From: Nannocystis sp.
Lineage (GTDB): Bacteria; Myxococcota_A; Polyangia; Nannocystales; Nannocystaceae
Direction: 5' to 3'
NCBI GenBank assembly: GCA_016712315.1
Contig: JADJRG010000029.1
Span: forward strand, 372,001 to 436,000
DNA length: 64,000 bases
Position numbers and translations under genes: made by a program. This document shows, one piece after another, positions 24,489 through 33,430 of the stretch (the first letter of the stretch is position 1; each line of letters starts with the position of its first letter). The notes under the pieces are model-generated. The model saw only the letters and a list, made by a program, of their open reading frames with translations. It made no database searches and was not told where the DNA came from.

Positions 24489-25364
24489 ATGTCAGGGCTG
24501 TTGCGTCCTCGTGTGGTCCGGGCGATCGCGGGCAAGGAGCTGCGCTCCTTCCTCGGCAACCCGACCGGCTATGTGTTCTTGACGCTCTTCATCGCGACCT
24601 CGGCGGCGGCGGCGTTCCTCGACGACGGCTTCTTCGGCCGTAACCTGGCGGATCTGGCGACGCTGAACCGGGTGATCGCGCCGATTCTGATGTTCTTTGT
24701 GCCGGCGATCACGATGAGCTCGTGGGCGGAGGAGCGGCGCGCGGGCACCGATGAGCTGCTGCTGACGATGCCGGTGCGCGACCTCGAGGTGATCGTGGGG
24801 AAGTACCTCGGGGCGCTGGGGATCTACTCGGTGGGGCTGCTGTTCAGCCTCGCGAACCTGTGCGTGCTGCTGTACTTGGGCGAGCCAGACATCGGCCTCG
24901 TGTTCGCGACCTACGTCGGCTACTGGCTGATGGGGGCGCTGTTCGTCGCGGTCGGCATGATCGGCTCGATGTTCACCTCGAACGCGACGGTGGGCTTCAT
25001 CTTGGGGGCGGTCGGCTGCGCGGGGCTGGTGTTCGCGGGCAGCGAGCCGTGGGCGAGCGGGATCGTCGGGCTGGCGATCTTCGCGGGGCTGGGGGCGCTG
25101 ACGATGCTGGTGCTCAGCGGGGTCGCGGGGCTGGCCGGGGTCGGCGCGATGGTCGGGGCGGCGGTCGGCTTCGTGCTGTGGCGCGGCGGCGGCGAGGGGC
25201 TTTGGGGGGGCTTCGAGGAGACTTTCGCGGGGTTGAGCGCGCCCGCACACTTCGCGCCCTTCGGCGAGGGGATCCTCCGCCTCGGGGACGCTGCGTTCTT
25301 CATCGGCGGGGCGGCGGTCGCCCTGTATCTGTGCAGCCTACTGCTCAACCGGAGGCACTGGTAA
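24489..25364 (+). CDS. ABC transporter permease (GldF-like)
   Basis: 291-residue integral membrane protein with six or more hydrophobic helices (about residues 27-44, 62-80, 112-135, 140-162, 168-215, 268-288) of the ABC-2 permease class. IAGKELRSFLGNPTGYVFL and SWAEERRAGTDELLLTMPV are hallmark segments of GldF/NosY-type permeases. Its stop is followed after 2 bases by the GldG-like start, whose GGAGG ribosome-binding site lies within the last codons of this gene. It has an unusually Gly/Ala-rich fifth region. Confidence 0.92.
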   Translation: MSGLLRPRVVRAIAGKELRSFLGNPTGYVFLTLFIATSAAAAFLDDGFFGRNLADLATLNRVIAPILMFFVPAITMSSWAEERRAGTDELLLTMPVRDLEVIVGKYLGALGIYSVGLLFSLANLCVLLYLGEPDIGLVFATYVGYWLMGALFVAVGMIGSMFTSNATVGFILGAVGCAGLVFAGSEPWASGIVGLAIFAGLGALTMLVLSGVAGLAGVGAMVGAAVGFVLWRGGGEGLWGGFEETFAGLSAPAHFAPFGEGILRLGDAAFFIGGAAVALYLCSLLLNRRHW

Positions 25365-25366
25365 CC

Positions 25367-27322
25367 ATGGCACTCGCCTCTCGACATCATCGCTTCATCC
25401 GTTGGGTCTCTGCGGTCGTGACCGCGGCGTCGCTCACCTACGTGGCCCAGCGCGTCAACGCCCGCGCCGACGTGACGGCGGAGGGCCTCAGCCAGATCAC
25501 GCCGGCGACGAAGGCGCTGGTGAAGGGGATCAGCGCCGAGCGACCGGTGGTGATCCACGCGTATGTCTCTCAAGACGTGCCGAGCGAGTTCGTGACGACG
25601 CGCTCGCGCCTGCTGAACGTGCTGCGGGAGCTGCAGGTGGTCGGCGGGCCGGGGCTGACGGTGCGGATCGTCGAGCCTGCGCTCTTCTCCGAGGAGGCGC
25701 AGGAGGCGATCGATAGCTACGGGATCGGGCCGCGGCCGGTGATGAGCCGGGAGGCCGGGCGGGTCGGCGAGGCGCAGGTCTTTATGGGGCTGGCGCTGGT
25801 CTCGGGGCCGAATGAAGAGGTGATCCCGTTCTTGGATCGCGGCCTCTCGGTCGAGTACGAGCTGGTGCGGGCGCTGCAGTCGGTGACCCGCGAGAAGAAG
25901 AAGATCGTCGGGGTGCTGCGCACGGACGCGACGATCATGGGGAACTTCGACTTGCAGGCGCGACGGCAGCAGCCGGCGTGGCGGGTGATCGGCGAGCTGC
26001 GCAAGCAGTACGAGGTGCGCTCGTTGAACCCGGACGCGGCGATCCCTGAGGACGTGGACGTCCTGTTCGTGCCGCAGGTGGCGAGCTTGACGCAGCCGCA
26101 GATGGACTTCGTGAAGAGCTACGTCGACGCGGGGCGGCCGGCGCTGCTGACGGTGGACCCGATGCCGCTGTTCTCGCTGGCGCTGTCGCCGAGCGAGCCG
26201 AAGCCGCCGCCGCCGGGGCAGCAGAACCAGATGTTCGGCATGCCGCAAGGAGGCGAGGCGAAGGGCGACTATGTCGGGCTGCTGGCGCACGTGGGGGTGC
26301 GCTGGGATCCAGAGAAGATCGTGCTCGACACGGAGAACCCGCACCCGGGCTTCATCGACGCGCCGCCGCACGTGGTGTTCGTGTCGAAGCGGGCGGACGG
26401 CAGCGATCCGTTCGGGGATAAGGCCGATCCGGTGGTGGCGGGGCTGAGCGAGGTGGTGGTGCTCTTCGGCGGGTCGTTGGAGCCGGCGAGCGGGCGAGAC
26501 GCCGAATTCGCGCCGCTGCTGCTGACGGGCAACCAGAGCGGCTTCAACAGCTTCGAGGAGATGACCGAGCGCCACATCCTCTTCGGGGTGCAGGGGCCGC
26601 TGCCGCCGCAAGGTCGGACGATGTCGCCGAACAGGCAGGTGATCGCGGCGCGGATCGCCGGGGGCGAGGCGTCGGGGGAGGTGAAGTCGCACAACGCGAT
26701 CGTGATCGCGGACCTGGATCTGTTCGGGGATCAGTTCTTCGCGATGCACGAGCGCGGCGGCGATGTCGACGGCGACGGGCTCGACGACATCCGCTTCGAC
26801 AACGTGGCGTTCTTGCTGAACGCGATCGACACGCTGGCGGGCGACGAGGAGCTGGTGGAGCTGCGCAAGCGGCGGGCGATGTACCGGCGGCTGACGCGGG
26901 TCGACGCGATGACGAAAGAGGCGCGGACCAAGCGCGAGGCGGCGATCGAGGCGGCGAACAAGAAGGCGGACGCGGACCTCAAGACCGCTCAGGAGGCGCT
27001 GGAGGCGGCGGTGAAGGCGATCAATGACCGCGCGGACCTCGACGAGACGACCAAGGCGGTGCTGCTGAAGAGCGCCGAGGAGGCGGAGAACCGGCGGCTC
27101 GCGGCCAAGCGCGAGGCGATCGGGCGCGATAAGGCGAAGGCGGTCGCGCGGGTGGAGGCGGAGCACCTGCGCGAGGTCGACGCGGTGCAGAACCAGATCC
27201 GACTGGTGGCGGTGCTGGTGCCGCCGATCCCGGCGCTGCTGATGGGCGCGGTGCTGTTCGGGCGCAAGCGCCGACGTGAGCACGAGTCGATCCCCAGCGC
27301 GCGTAAACGAGGTGCCCAATGA
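25367..27322 (+). CDS. GldG-like ABC auxiliary protein
   Basis: 651 residues. An N-terminal membrane helix (about 12-30) leads to a large periplasmic ABC_transp_aux/GldG region (VVIHAYVSQDVPSEF, YELVRALQSVT, DVLFVPQVASLTQPQMDFVKSYVDAG, a GATase1-like fold), followed by a helical coiled-coil section rich in Lys/Glu/Ala (about 510-620), one C-terminal helix (VAVLVPPIPALLMGAVLF) and a basic tail. The ATG at 25367 has a perfect GGAGG; an open frame reaching back into the permease gene is not a fusion. The last four bases overlap the DUF4340 gene. The protein is probably the large extracytoplasmic partner of the permease. Confidence 0.92.
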   Translation: MALASRHHRFIRWVSAVVTAASLTYVAQRVNARADVTAEGLSQITPATKALVKGISAERPVVIHAYVSQDVPSEFVTTRSRLLNVLRELQVVGGPGLTVRIVEPALFSEEAQEAIDSYGIGPRPVMSREAGRVGEAQVFMGLALVSGPNEEVIPFLDRGLSVEYELVRALQSVTREKKKIVGVLRTDATIMGNFDLQARRQQPAWRVIGELRKQYEVRSLNPDAAIPEDVDVLFVPQVASLTQPQMDFVKSYVDAGRPALLTVDPMPLFSLALSPSEPKPPPPGQQNQMFGMPQGGEAKGDYVGLLAHVGVRWDPEKIVLDTENPHPGFIDAPPHVVFVSKRADGSDPFGDKADPVVAGLSEVVVLFGGSLEPASGRDAEFAPLLLTGNQSGFNSFEEMTERHILFGVQGPLPPQGRTMSPNRQVIAARIAGGEASGEVKSHNAIVIADLDLFGDQFFAMHERGGDVDGDGLDDIRFDNVAFLLNAIDTLAGDEELVELRKRRAMYRRLTRVDAMTKEARTKREAAIEAANKKADADLKTAQEALEAAVKAINDRADLDETTKAVLLKSAEEAENRRLAAKREAIGRDKAKAVARVEAEHLREVDAVQNQIRLVAVLVPPIPALLMGAVLFGRKRRREHESIPSARKRGAQ

Positions 27323-28581
27323 ACCGGACGACGATTGTTAGCGTGGTGATCGCGCTCGCGAGCTTGGGCGCGGCGATCGTGGCGATGCCGACGAAGGTCG
27401 AGCCGAAGGCCTACGAAGACACGGGGGATCTGCTCTTCCCCGGCTTCTCCGATCCGAGCCTGGCGACCAGCCTCGAGGTGGTGCGCTGGGACGAGGCGCA
27501 GGCGCGGCTGGTGAGCTTTAAGGTGGAGCAGAAGGCGGGGCGCTGGGTGATCCCGAGCCACAACGACTACCCGGCGGACGGCACGGAGCGGATGGGAAAG
27601 GCGGCGGCGTCGTTTATCGACGTGCGGCGCGACATCGTCCGCAGCGACCGGGTCGAGGACCACGCGGCGTTCGGCGTGGAAGATCCCGACAAGGCCGACG
27701 GCGCGGGTCGTGGACAGCGCGTGACGATCAAGGACCTCGGCGGGGCGGTCTTGGTCGACGTGATCGTCGGCAAGGACGTCGAGGAGAAGCAGGGCTACCG
27801 CTACGTGCGCTTCCCCGGGCAGAAGCGGGTGTACGCGGTCAAGGTGAAGGTCGAGATCTCGACGGAGTTCACCGACTGGATCGAGCGCGATCTGCTGCGG
27901 ATCGACAGCGACTCGGTGGTGCGGCTGGTGAGCGACTCGTACCGGGTGGATGAGGCGCAGGCGAAGGTGGTGGACCGCGATCCGCTGGCCTTCGAGCTGC
28001 GGGCGCCGATGGTGGATCCGTCGGCGACGCCGGAGTGGGAGGTGGTCGAAGGGACCTTGCCCGCGGGCAAGGTGGTGGATCCGTCGAAGGTGAAGGCGGT
28101 GATCTCGGCGATCGATCGCCTGAACATCGTCGGCGTGCGCCCGCGGCCCGCCCAGCTCACGCTGAACGCGCTCCAGTCGAAGGGATTTTTTGTAAACCCC
28201 GACGGGCGCCGCCTCTTCGGCAACGAGGGCGAGGTGCGGGCGGTGGCGAAGGACGGGGTGGTGTATGTGCTGTACTTCGGCGAGATCACGCTGGATACGG
28301 GGCTGGCGCTGACGGCGGGCGGGGCCGAGGAGGGCGCGGCGGCGGTGAACCCCGAGGCCGGGGAGCAGAAGGCGAACCGCTACATGTTCGTCGACGTGGC
28401 CTACGACGCCGAGGCCGACCAGCAGCCGAAGCCGGAGGATGGTTCGGAGCCGGCAGGCTCGGCGCGGGCTCGCTCGCTGCAGGCTCGCTTCGACCAGTGG
28501 TTCTATGTGATCTCGGACGACTCGTTTAAGCAGATCCGCAAGACCAAGGACGAGCTGCTGAAGGACGCTCCCGCGCCCTGA
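27319..28581 (+). CDS. DUF4340 domain protein of the Gld-like ABC operon
   Basis: 420 residues: one N-terminal membrane anchor (about 4-22) and a large extracytoplasmic part with repeated beta-strand units typical of DUF4340 (GRWVIPSHNDYPADGTERMGKAAASF, VTIKDLGGAVLVDVIVGK, YVRFPGQKRVYAVKV). Its ATG overlaps the GldG-like stop by four bases (ATGA). DUF4340 genes commonly follow GldA/F/G-type genes, so it is likely the fourth subunit. It ends 64 bases from a convergent esterase with a strong inverted repeat between them. Confidence 0.9.
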   Translation: MNRTTIVSVVIALASLGAAIVAMPTKVEPKAYEDTGDLLFPGFSDPSLATSLEVVRWDEAQARLVSFKVEQKAGRWVIPSHNDYPADGTERMGKAAASFIDVRRDIVRSDRVEDHAAFGVEDPDKADGAGRGQRVTIKDLGGAVLVDVIVGKDVEEKQGYRYVRFPGQKRVYAVKVKVEISTEFTDWIERDLLRIDSDSVVRLVSDSYRVDEAQAKVVDRDPLAFELRAPMVDPSATPEWEVVEGTLPAGKVVDPSKVKAVISAIDRLNIVGVRPRPAQLTLNALQSKGFFVNPDGRRLFGNEGEVRAVAKDGVVYVLYFGEITLDTGLALTAGGAEEGAAAVNPEAGEQKANRYMFVDVAYDAEADQQPKPEDGSEPAGSARARSLQARFDQWFYVISDDSFKQIRKTKDELLKDAPAP

Positions 28582-28618
28582 GCGGCGGCGCCGTCGCCCA
28601 GCGGCGGGCGGCGGCGTG

Positions 28619-28663
28619 GATCGCCTGCGGTCGGCCGTCGGCCGATCAGCGGGCGAGGCGATC
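28619..28663. terminator. Nested inverted repeat between convergent genes
   Basis: GATCGCCT (28619-28626) pairs with AGGCGATC (28656-28663); inside, GGTCGGCCG (28629-28637) pairs with CGGCCGATC (28639-28647) apart from one wobble. This sits at the convergent ends of the DUF4340 and esterase genes and overlaps the last codons of the latter. It has no T-run. A bidirectional terminator is the likeliest role. Confidence 0.42.
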
Positions 28664-29374
28664 GAGGAAGAGAGGCAGCATGGTGCGCCAGGTGGGCCAG
28701 TCGTGGCCGCTGCCGGGGCCCCAACGCTCGACGCGGTTCCAGATCCCCTTGCTGCCGAGCACCCTCGCGGCCTGCCAGGTGTAGGCGGGGTTCTCGTAGG
28801 CTTCGCCGAGGCCGAAGACGAAGCGGCTCTTCTTGAGGGCGGCGAGCTGAGGGCCCTGGAGGCCGGGCACGAAGTGCAGCGGCATGTTGAAGTAGTAGTC
28901 CTCGTCCCAGTGGCCGTGCATGCGGTGATCGTGGGCGTAGGTGCCGCTGAGGCCGATGCTGAGGTCGATGTGCTCGGGGTGGCGACAGGCGGCGTTGAGG
29001 GCGTTGTAGGCGCCGATCGAGGCGCCGCAGGCGGCGAGTTTTTGGTCGGTTCCGTCGCAGTCAGCGCGGATGAAAGGGATCAACTCGTCGATGAGGTAGC
29101 GGCCATAACGGGCCTGCATGCGGCTCTTGTGCGGCGGCGGGGCGTCGGGGTTGGCCCAGGCGTGGCGACAGACGCTGTCGACGGCGTAGAGCTTGATCCG
29201 GCCGGCGTCGATCAGGGGACGCAGCGCGCGGACCATCAGGAAGCGCTCGCAGTCGAGGAAGTCGCCGCCGCCGGTGGGGAAGAAGATCACAGGCTTGCCG
29301 TAGTGGCCATAGGCGGCGACTCCCATCTCTTCGCCGACCGCTGGGCTGTGCCAGGTTCGCACCTCTCGTCGCAT
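28646..29374 (-). CDS. Putative esterase (alpha/beta hydrolase, EsxA/D-like)
   Basis: 242-residue cytoplasmic alpha/beta hydrolase. The nucleophile elbow is CGASIGAYNALNA (GxSxG, about residue 124), the acid is likely the Asp in the HWDEDYY/FGLGE region and the base His is in GSGHDWPTWR near the C-terminus. It resembles putative esterase family proteins (esterase D/antigen 85-like fold). The ATG at 29374 follows a near-perfect GGAGGTGA; the huge overlapping frame extending upstream is antisense to the transporter gene. No signal peptide. Substrate unknown. Confidence 0.85.
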   Translation of the reverse strand: MRREVRTWHSPAVGEEMGVAAYGHYGKPVIFFPTGGGDFLDCERFLMVRALRPLIDAGRIKLYAVDSVCRHAWANPDAPPPHKSRMQARYGRYLIDELIPFIRADCDGTDQKLAACGASIGAYNALNAACRHPEHIDLSIGLSGTYAHDHRMHGHWDEDYYFNMPLHFVPGLQGPQLAALKKSRFVFGLGEAYENPAYTWQAARVLGSKGIWNRVERWGPGSGHDWPTWRTMLPLFLDRLAR

Positions 29375-29504
29375 GATCGTCACCTCCGAGCGACCATGAT
29401 GCCGAATTCTGCGGGGCGCGAAAGAGCCCGCATCAGGCGGGGGGCAGCGGCCGCCGTCGGGGCGTCCGCGCGCGTGGTCGCGGGCGAGCGTGGGGAGGTT
29501 GTGG

Positions 29505-29534
29505 TTGTGTCCGCCCGCGTCGCGGGGCATAGGT
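29505..29534 (+). promoter_or_regulatory. Candidate promoter of the APC transporter gene
   Basis: TTGTGT (29505-29510) and CATAGG/ATAGGT (29528-29534) are 17-18 bases apart and would start transcription about 11 bases before the ATG at 29552. The 177-base divergent gap also serves the esterase. Confidence 0.45.
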
Positions 29535-29551
29535 AGCGCCGTAGGCCGACC

Positions 29552-31693
29552 ATGAGCGACGACGAAGGACCCCAACGAACACGGTTGAGCTGGCGGGAGG
29601 GCCTCTATCTGGTGGGGCCAGATCCGATGACGTCGCCGTACTACGCGTCCGGCTTCCTGCTCGCGGCCGGGGTCGGCTACGCGACGCCCTTCTTCCAGAT
29701 CTCGCTGTACCTGCTGCTGTTCCTGCTGGCGCCGCTCTACGTCGAGGCGGTGCTGCTGACGCTCTCCAACGGCGGCACCTACGTGATGACGCGCTACGCG
29801 CTCTCCCACCTCGGCAAGCTGGCGATCATCGCGGCGGCGCTGGTGGGGGTGATCATCTCGTTCTCCTACGTGGCGACGGCGATCGTCAGCCTGCTCTCGT
29901 ACAGCGACTACGTGATGTCGCTGGTGAGCGGCAAGGGGGCGCTGTCGGCGATCCTGCTGTCGGCGATCCCGTCGATCGCCTTCGGTGTGTGGGTGATGCC
30001 GAAGTTCTGGCGGAGGGTCGTCTACTCGACGCTCGGGGCGTCGTTTATGGCGCTGGCGCTCTCGTCTGTGATGACGCCGGGGAGCGTGGTGATGTTCGCC
30101 CCGCTGGTGCTGCTGTACATGCTCAACAACCAAGGGCTGAAGGAGAGCGTCAAGGTCTCGCGGACGATCTTCCTGGCGAACCTGGTGGTGATGGGGGTGA
30201 CGATCCTCTTCGGGCTCATCTACCTGGCGATCCACGGCGCGAACTTCGGAGCGCTGATCGACGGCGCGGCGATCGACACGGCGCACGCGGCGGTCGGCGG
30301 CGGCGACGGCCACGGGATCGAGCTGCCGAGCTTTATGCCGGGGCTGGCGCTGCTGTCGGCGCCGATCCTGCTGGCTGGGGTGGGATCGTCGATCCTGGGC
30401 GCCTCTGGGGTGGAGTCGGTGATGAACATCCCAGAGGAGCTGGAGAACCCGAGCGTCGATGTGGCGAAGATCTACAAGTGGATGCTGAGCATCCTGCTGG
30501 GGGTGGGCGGCTCGATCTGCCTGCTGCTGTTCTTGGTGCTGCCGCCCGAGGCGCTGCTCGGGAGCGCGGGGTACCTGCTGGCGGCGCTGGGTCACCGCGC
30601 GGTGCTGGGGGTGACCGGCTCGGAGGGGCTGGCGTTGGCGTGGCAGGTGGTGATCGTGGCGAACGCCGCGCTGATGCTGATCGGCGCGACGAACACGGGC
30701 TTCGCGGGGGCGCGCGGCCTGTGGAAGACGATGGCGCGCGATAACCTGCTGCCTCGGGCGATCCTGACGACCAACGATCGAGGGTCGTTCTCGTGGATCC
30801 ACGGGCTGATGTTCGTGTCGATCTTCTTGCTGGCGATGGAGGCGGAGTGGGACCTGCACAAGCTCGAGCGCTGGTACGGCGCGAGCTTCGCGCTGGTGAT
30901 GTTCTCGGGCATGATCGCGTTCATCCTGCTGCGCAAATTCAAGGGCGATGACCGCAGGATCTACGTCGCGCCGGGCAACATCACGGTGATGGGCGTTCGG
31001 GTGCCGGTGTCGGCGATCATCGGCGTGGCGGTGCTGGCCTACGCGCTGCTGTCGATGTGGGAGGTGAACCGCGAGCACATCGGCGAGCTGCGCACGCTGG
31101 TGACGCTGGTGTTGATGGTGGTGGGCGCGGTGCTGCTCAGCTACAACCACCGGGCGCTGCTGCGCGCGGCGTATCGCTACTACCGCCGGGTGATCGAGTC
31201 GGTGGAGTCGACGGCGATCGAGACGCAGGACCGGACGATCGTGGTGGCGGTCGGCGGGGTGCGGATCGGCCGCCTGATCGCGAAGGCGATCGATCTGGCG
31301 CGGCAGCAGAGCCGGACGACCGGGATCCCGTACCGGCAGATCGTGGTCTTCCACATGAGCAAGAGCGTCGGCTCGGAGTACGTCTTCAAGATCACGCGCG
31401 ACGCGGTGCGGCCCGAAGGGATCGAGGGGGGCGCGGTGCGGATCTTTACGGAGCTGACCGAGTATGCCCCAGAGGACATGACGATGTACCTGGCGGTGGT
31501 GCCGAACAAGAGCCACGCGACGAGCACGCTGCGAGCGGCGATGGATATGCTGGTGGATTTTCACGAGCGCCATAATTTTCGCGGGCATATGGTGATGATC
31601 GGCACCTACGGGGTGCGGCAGGAGGACATCGAGGAGCTGCAGGCGCGGCTGGAGGGCTCGACGCTGGTGCCGGTGCCGCTCTTCGGCGAGTGA
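29552..31693 (+). CDS. APC-superfamily permease with C-terminal cytoplasmic domain
   Basis: 713 residues. Residues 25-530 hold about 12 hydrophobic helices in the amino acid-polyamine-organocation pattern (YYASGFLLAAGVGYATPFF, GGTYVMTRYALSHLG, a glutamate in GVESVMNIPEEL). Residues 560-713 form a soluble domain beginning RTIVVAVGGVRIGRLIAKAIDLARQ and containing VVFHMSKSVGSEYVF, a layout like universal-stress-protein or nucleotide-binding regulatory domains fused to APC carriers. Full-length carriers of this size with such a tail are found in deltaproteobacteria. Substrate (amino acid, other cation) unknown; the tail probably senses a nucleotide or its cytoplasmic substrate. Confidence 0.85.
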   Translation: MSDDEGPQRTRLSWREGLYLVGPDPMTSPYYASGFLLAAGVGYATPFFQISLYLLLFLLAPLYVEAVLLTLSNGGTYVMTRYALSHLGKLAIIAAALVGVIISFSYVATAIVSLLSYSDYVMSLVSGKGALSAILLSAIPSIAFGVWVMPKFWRRVVYSTLGASFMALALSSVMTPGSVVMFAPLVLLYMLNNQGLKESVKVSRTIFLANLVVMGVTILFGLIYLAIHGANFGALIDGAAIDTAHAAVGGGDGHGIELPSFMPGLALLSAPILLAGVGSSILGASGVESVMNIPEELENPSVDVAKIYKWMLSILLGVGGSICLLLFLVLPPEALLGSAGYLLAALGHRAVLGVTGSEGLALAWQVVIVANAALMLIGATNTGFAGARGLWKTMARDNLLPRAILTTNDRGSFSWIHGLMFVSIFLLAMEAEWDLHKLERWYGASFALVMFSGMIAFILLRKFKGDDRRIYVAPGNITVMGVRVPVSAIIGVAVLAYALLSMWEVNREHIGELRTLVTLVLMVVGAVLLSYNHRALLRAAYRYYRRVIESVESTAIETQDRTIVVAVGGVRIGRLIAKAIDLARQQSRTTGIPYRQIVVFHMSKSVGSEYVFKITRDAVRPEGIEGGAVRIFTELTEYAPEDMTMYLAVVPNKSHATSTLRAAMDMLVDFHERHNFRGHMVMIGTYGVRQEDIEELQARLEGSTLVPVPLFGE

Positions 31694-31724
31694 GGCGCGC
31701 GCTGCGAGGGCGGCGGATCAGGGG

Positions 31725-31736
31725 TATGATCGGCCG
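31725..31736 (+). promoter_or_regulatory. -10 box immediately before the LRR lipoprotein start
   Basis: TATGAT (31725-31730) matches the sigma-70 -10 consensus in five of six positions and ends 6 bases before the ATG at 31737. No Shine-Dalgarno and no clear -35 box are present. Transcription would begin at or next to the start codon. Confidence 0.45.
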
Positions 31737-33425
31737 ATGGTGCGTGCGCCGATCTGGGTGGTTGCGGGGGCGCTGATCGCCGGCTGCGGGGCGGCCGAGG
31801 ACGAGGGGCCGGTGATCTGCGACGAGGTGGTCGAGGTGCCCGATGAGGCGCTGCGGGCGCTGCTGCTGGCGACGGTGGGGCGCGCGCCAGAGGGGGCGGA
31901 GGAGGGCGAGAGCGAGAGCGAAGGCGAGGAGGCGCTGGTGATCTACTCCAGCGATCTGGCCGCGCTGATCGGGCTGCGGGCGAGCGCCCTGGGGATCAAG
32001 GATCTGCGCGGCCTCGAGTGCGCGCACGGGCTCGAGACGCTAGGGCTCAGCGGCAATGAGATCGTGGATCTGAGCCCGCTGGCGCGGCTGCCGGCGCTGC
32101 GCGATCTGTCCCTCTCGCAGAACCCGCTGGCCGAGCTGGGGCCGCTGGCGCGCTTGGAGACGCTGGAGGTGCTGACGCTGGCCGAGACGCAGGCGCGCGA
32201 GCTGGGGCCGCTGCGCCGGTTGGCCTTGCTGCGGCACGTGGATCTGAGCGGCGTGGGCGTGGACGATCTGCGGCCGCTGCGCGAGCTGACGGCGATGGAG
32301 TCGCTGGCGCTGTCGGGCGGATCGATCGAGGATCTGAGCCCGCTGGAGGGGATGGCGGGGCTGTTCTCGCTGCGGGTCGATCGCAATAAGATCGAGGATC
32401 TCTCGCCGCTGAGCGGGCTGGTGAGGCTGGAATTCTTGGACCTCGACAAGAACCAGATCACGAGCCTGGCCGCGCTGGCGGGGCTGAACGCGCTGCGGGA
32501 TCTGGAGGTGAGCGAGAACGCGTTGACCTCGCTGGTGGGCGCGGGCGGTAAGCCAGGGCTGCTCGAGCTGGACGCGGAGGGGAACGCGTTGGGCTCGCTG
32601 GCGGGGCTGGAGGGGGTGGAGGGGCTGATCCGGCTGAACGTGGGCCGTAACGCGCTGGTGGAGATCGGGGCGGTGGCGGCGATGCCGCGGCTGCGCACGC
32701 TGCTGGCGCGGGAGAACTTGATCGAGGATCTGGGGCCGCTGGCGGGGCTGTCGGCGCTGCGTCGCTTGGATCTACGAAAGAACCCGGAGATCGAGGATCT
32801 GGGGGCGCTGGCGGGGCTGTCGGCGCTGGACTCGCTGGGGCTCGGAGAGGCGCCGCTGGCCCTGGATCTGGGGCCGCTGGCGGGGCTGCCGCTGCTGCGG
32901 ACGCTCGAGCTGGCGGGGATCGCGAGCGGCGATCTGGCGGTGTTGGCGACGCTGCCGTCGCTGCGCTCGCTGAACCTGAGCGGGGCGCTGATGGTGGATG
33001 ACGCGGCGCTGCCGACGATCGCGGGGGCGAGCGGGCTGACGGCGCTGATCTTGGACGACACAGCGATCAGCGATCCGAGCGCGCTGCTGCCGCTGGTGGG
33101 GCTGGGGCGGCTGGACCTGGCGGGCACGCAGGTGGACTCGTTGGCGGTGATCCAGCAGTGGAGCGCGCTGGGGACGGTGGACCTGGCGCGGACGCCGATC
33201 ACGAGCCTGGTCGGCGCCGAGATGATGCCGCGGCTGAGCGATCTGGACGTGTCGATGACGGCGATCGACTCGCTGGATCCGCTGGTGGCGCTGCCGAACT
33301 TTCGCAACGGCGATCGCGTGAACGTGAGCTCGACGGGGCTGGACGCGGGGGATTGTCCGGCGATCCTGGAGCTGCGGGGGCGCAGCGCGGTGGTGGTGAG
33401 CGAGGTGAGCTGCGAGGCGGAGTAG
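31737..33425 (+). CDS. Leucine-rich repeat lipoprotein (SDS22/internalin-like)
   Basis: 562 residues: lipobox IAGC (Cys about residue 17), an acidic Glu/Gly/Ser linker (about 55-68) and then about 20 LRR units of 21-22 residues spanning roughly 85-540, each with LxxLxLSxNxIxDLSPLxxL-like spacing typical of SDS22/internalin repeats. It has a closing region with Cys pair (DAGDCPAI, VSCEAE). No catalytic domain. It is probably a surface-exposed binding protein. Gene ends 5 bases from the convergent HTTM gene, leaving no room for a separate terminator. The repeats will also produce local DNA self-similarity. Confidence 0.92.
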   Translation: MVRAPIWVVAGALIAGCGAAEDEGPVICDEVVEVPDEALRALLLATVGRAPEGAEEGESESEGEEALVIYSSDLAALIGLRASALGIKDLRGLECAHGLETLGLSGNEIVDLSPLARLPALRDLSLSQNPLAELGPLARLETLEVLTLAETQARELGPLRRLALLRHVDLSGVGVDDLRPLRELTAMESLALSGGSIEDLSPLEGMAGLFSLRVDRNKIEDLSPLSGLVRLEFLDLDKNQITSLAALAGLNALRDLEVSENALTSLVGAGGKPGLLELDAEGNALGSLAGLEGVEGLIRLNVGRNALVEIGAVAAMPRLRTLLARENLIEDLGPLAGLSALRRLDLRKNPEIEDLGALAGLSALDSLGLGEAPLALDLGPLAGLPLLRTLELAGIASGDLAVLATLPSLRSLNLSGALMVDDAALPTIAGASGLTALILDDTAISDPSALLPLVGLGRLDLAGTQVDSLAVIQQWSALGTVDLARTPITSLVGAEMMPRLSDLDVSMTAIDSLDPLVALPNFRNGDRVNVSSTGLDAGDCPAILELRGRSAVVVSEVSCEAE

Positions 33426-33430
33426 GGGGC

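Noticed and set aside
24860..25366. Apparent fusion of the permease and GldG-like protein
   Set aside because: The upstream part is out of frame relative to the permease and unlike any protein; a perfect GGAGG and ATG at 25367 mark the true start.
24920..27319. 799-codon open frame antisense to the ABC auxiliary gene
   Set aside because: Arg/His/Gln-rich translation with no domain, exactly opposite a confidently identified GldG-like gene; typical shadow of high-GC coding DNA.
28646..31588. 980-codon frame on the minus strand containing the esterase
   Set aside because: Only the last 242 codons are a real gene with its own SD site; the rest is antisense to the transporter.
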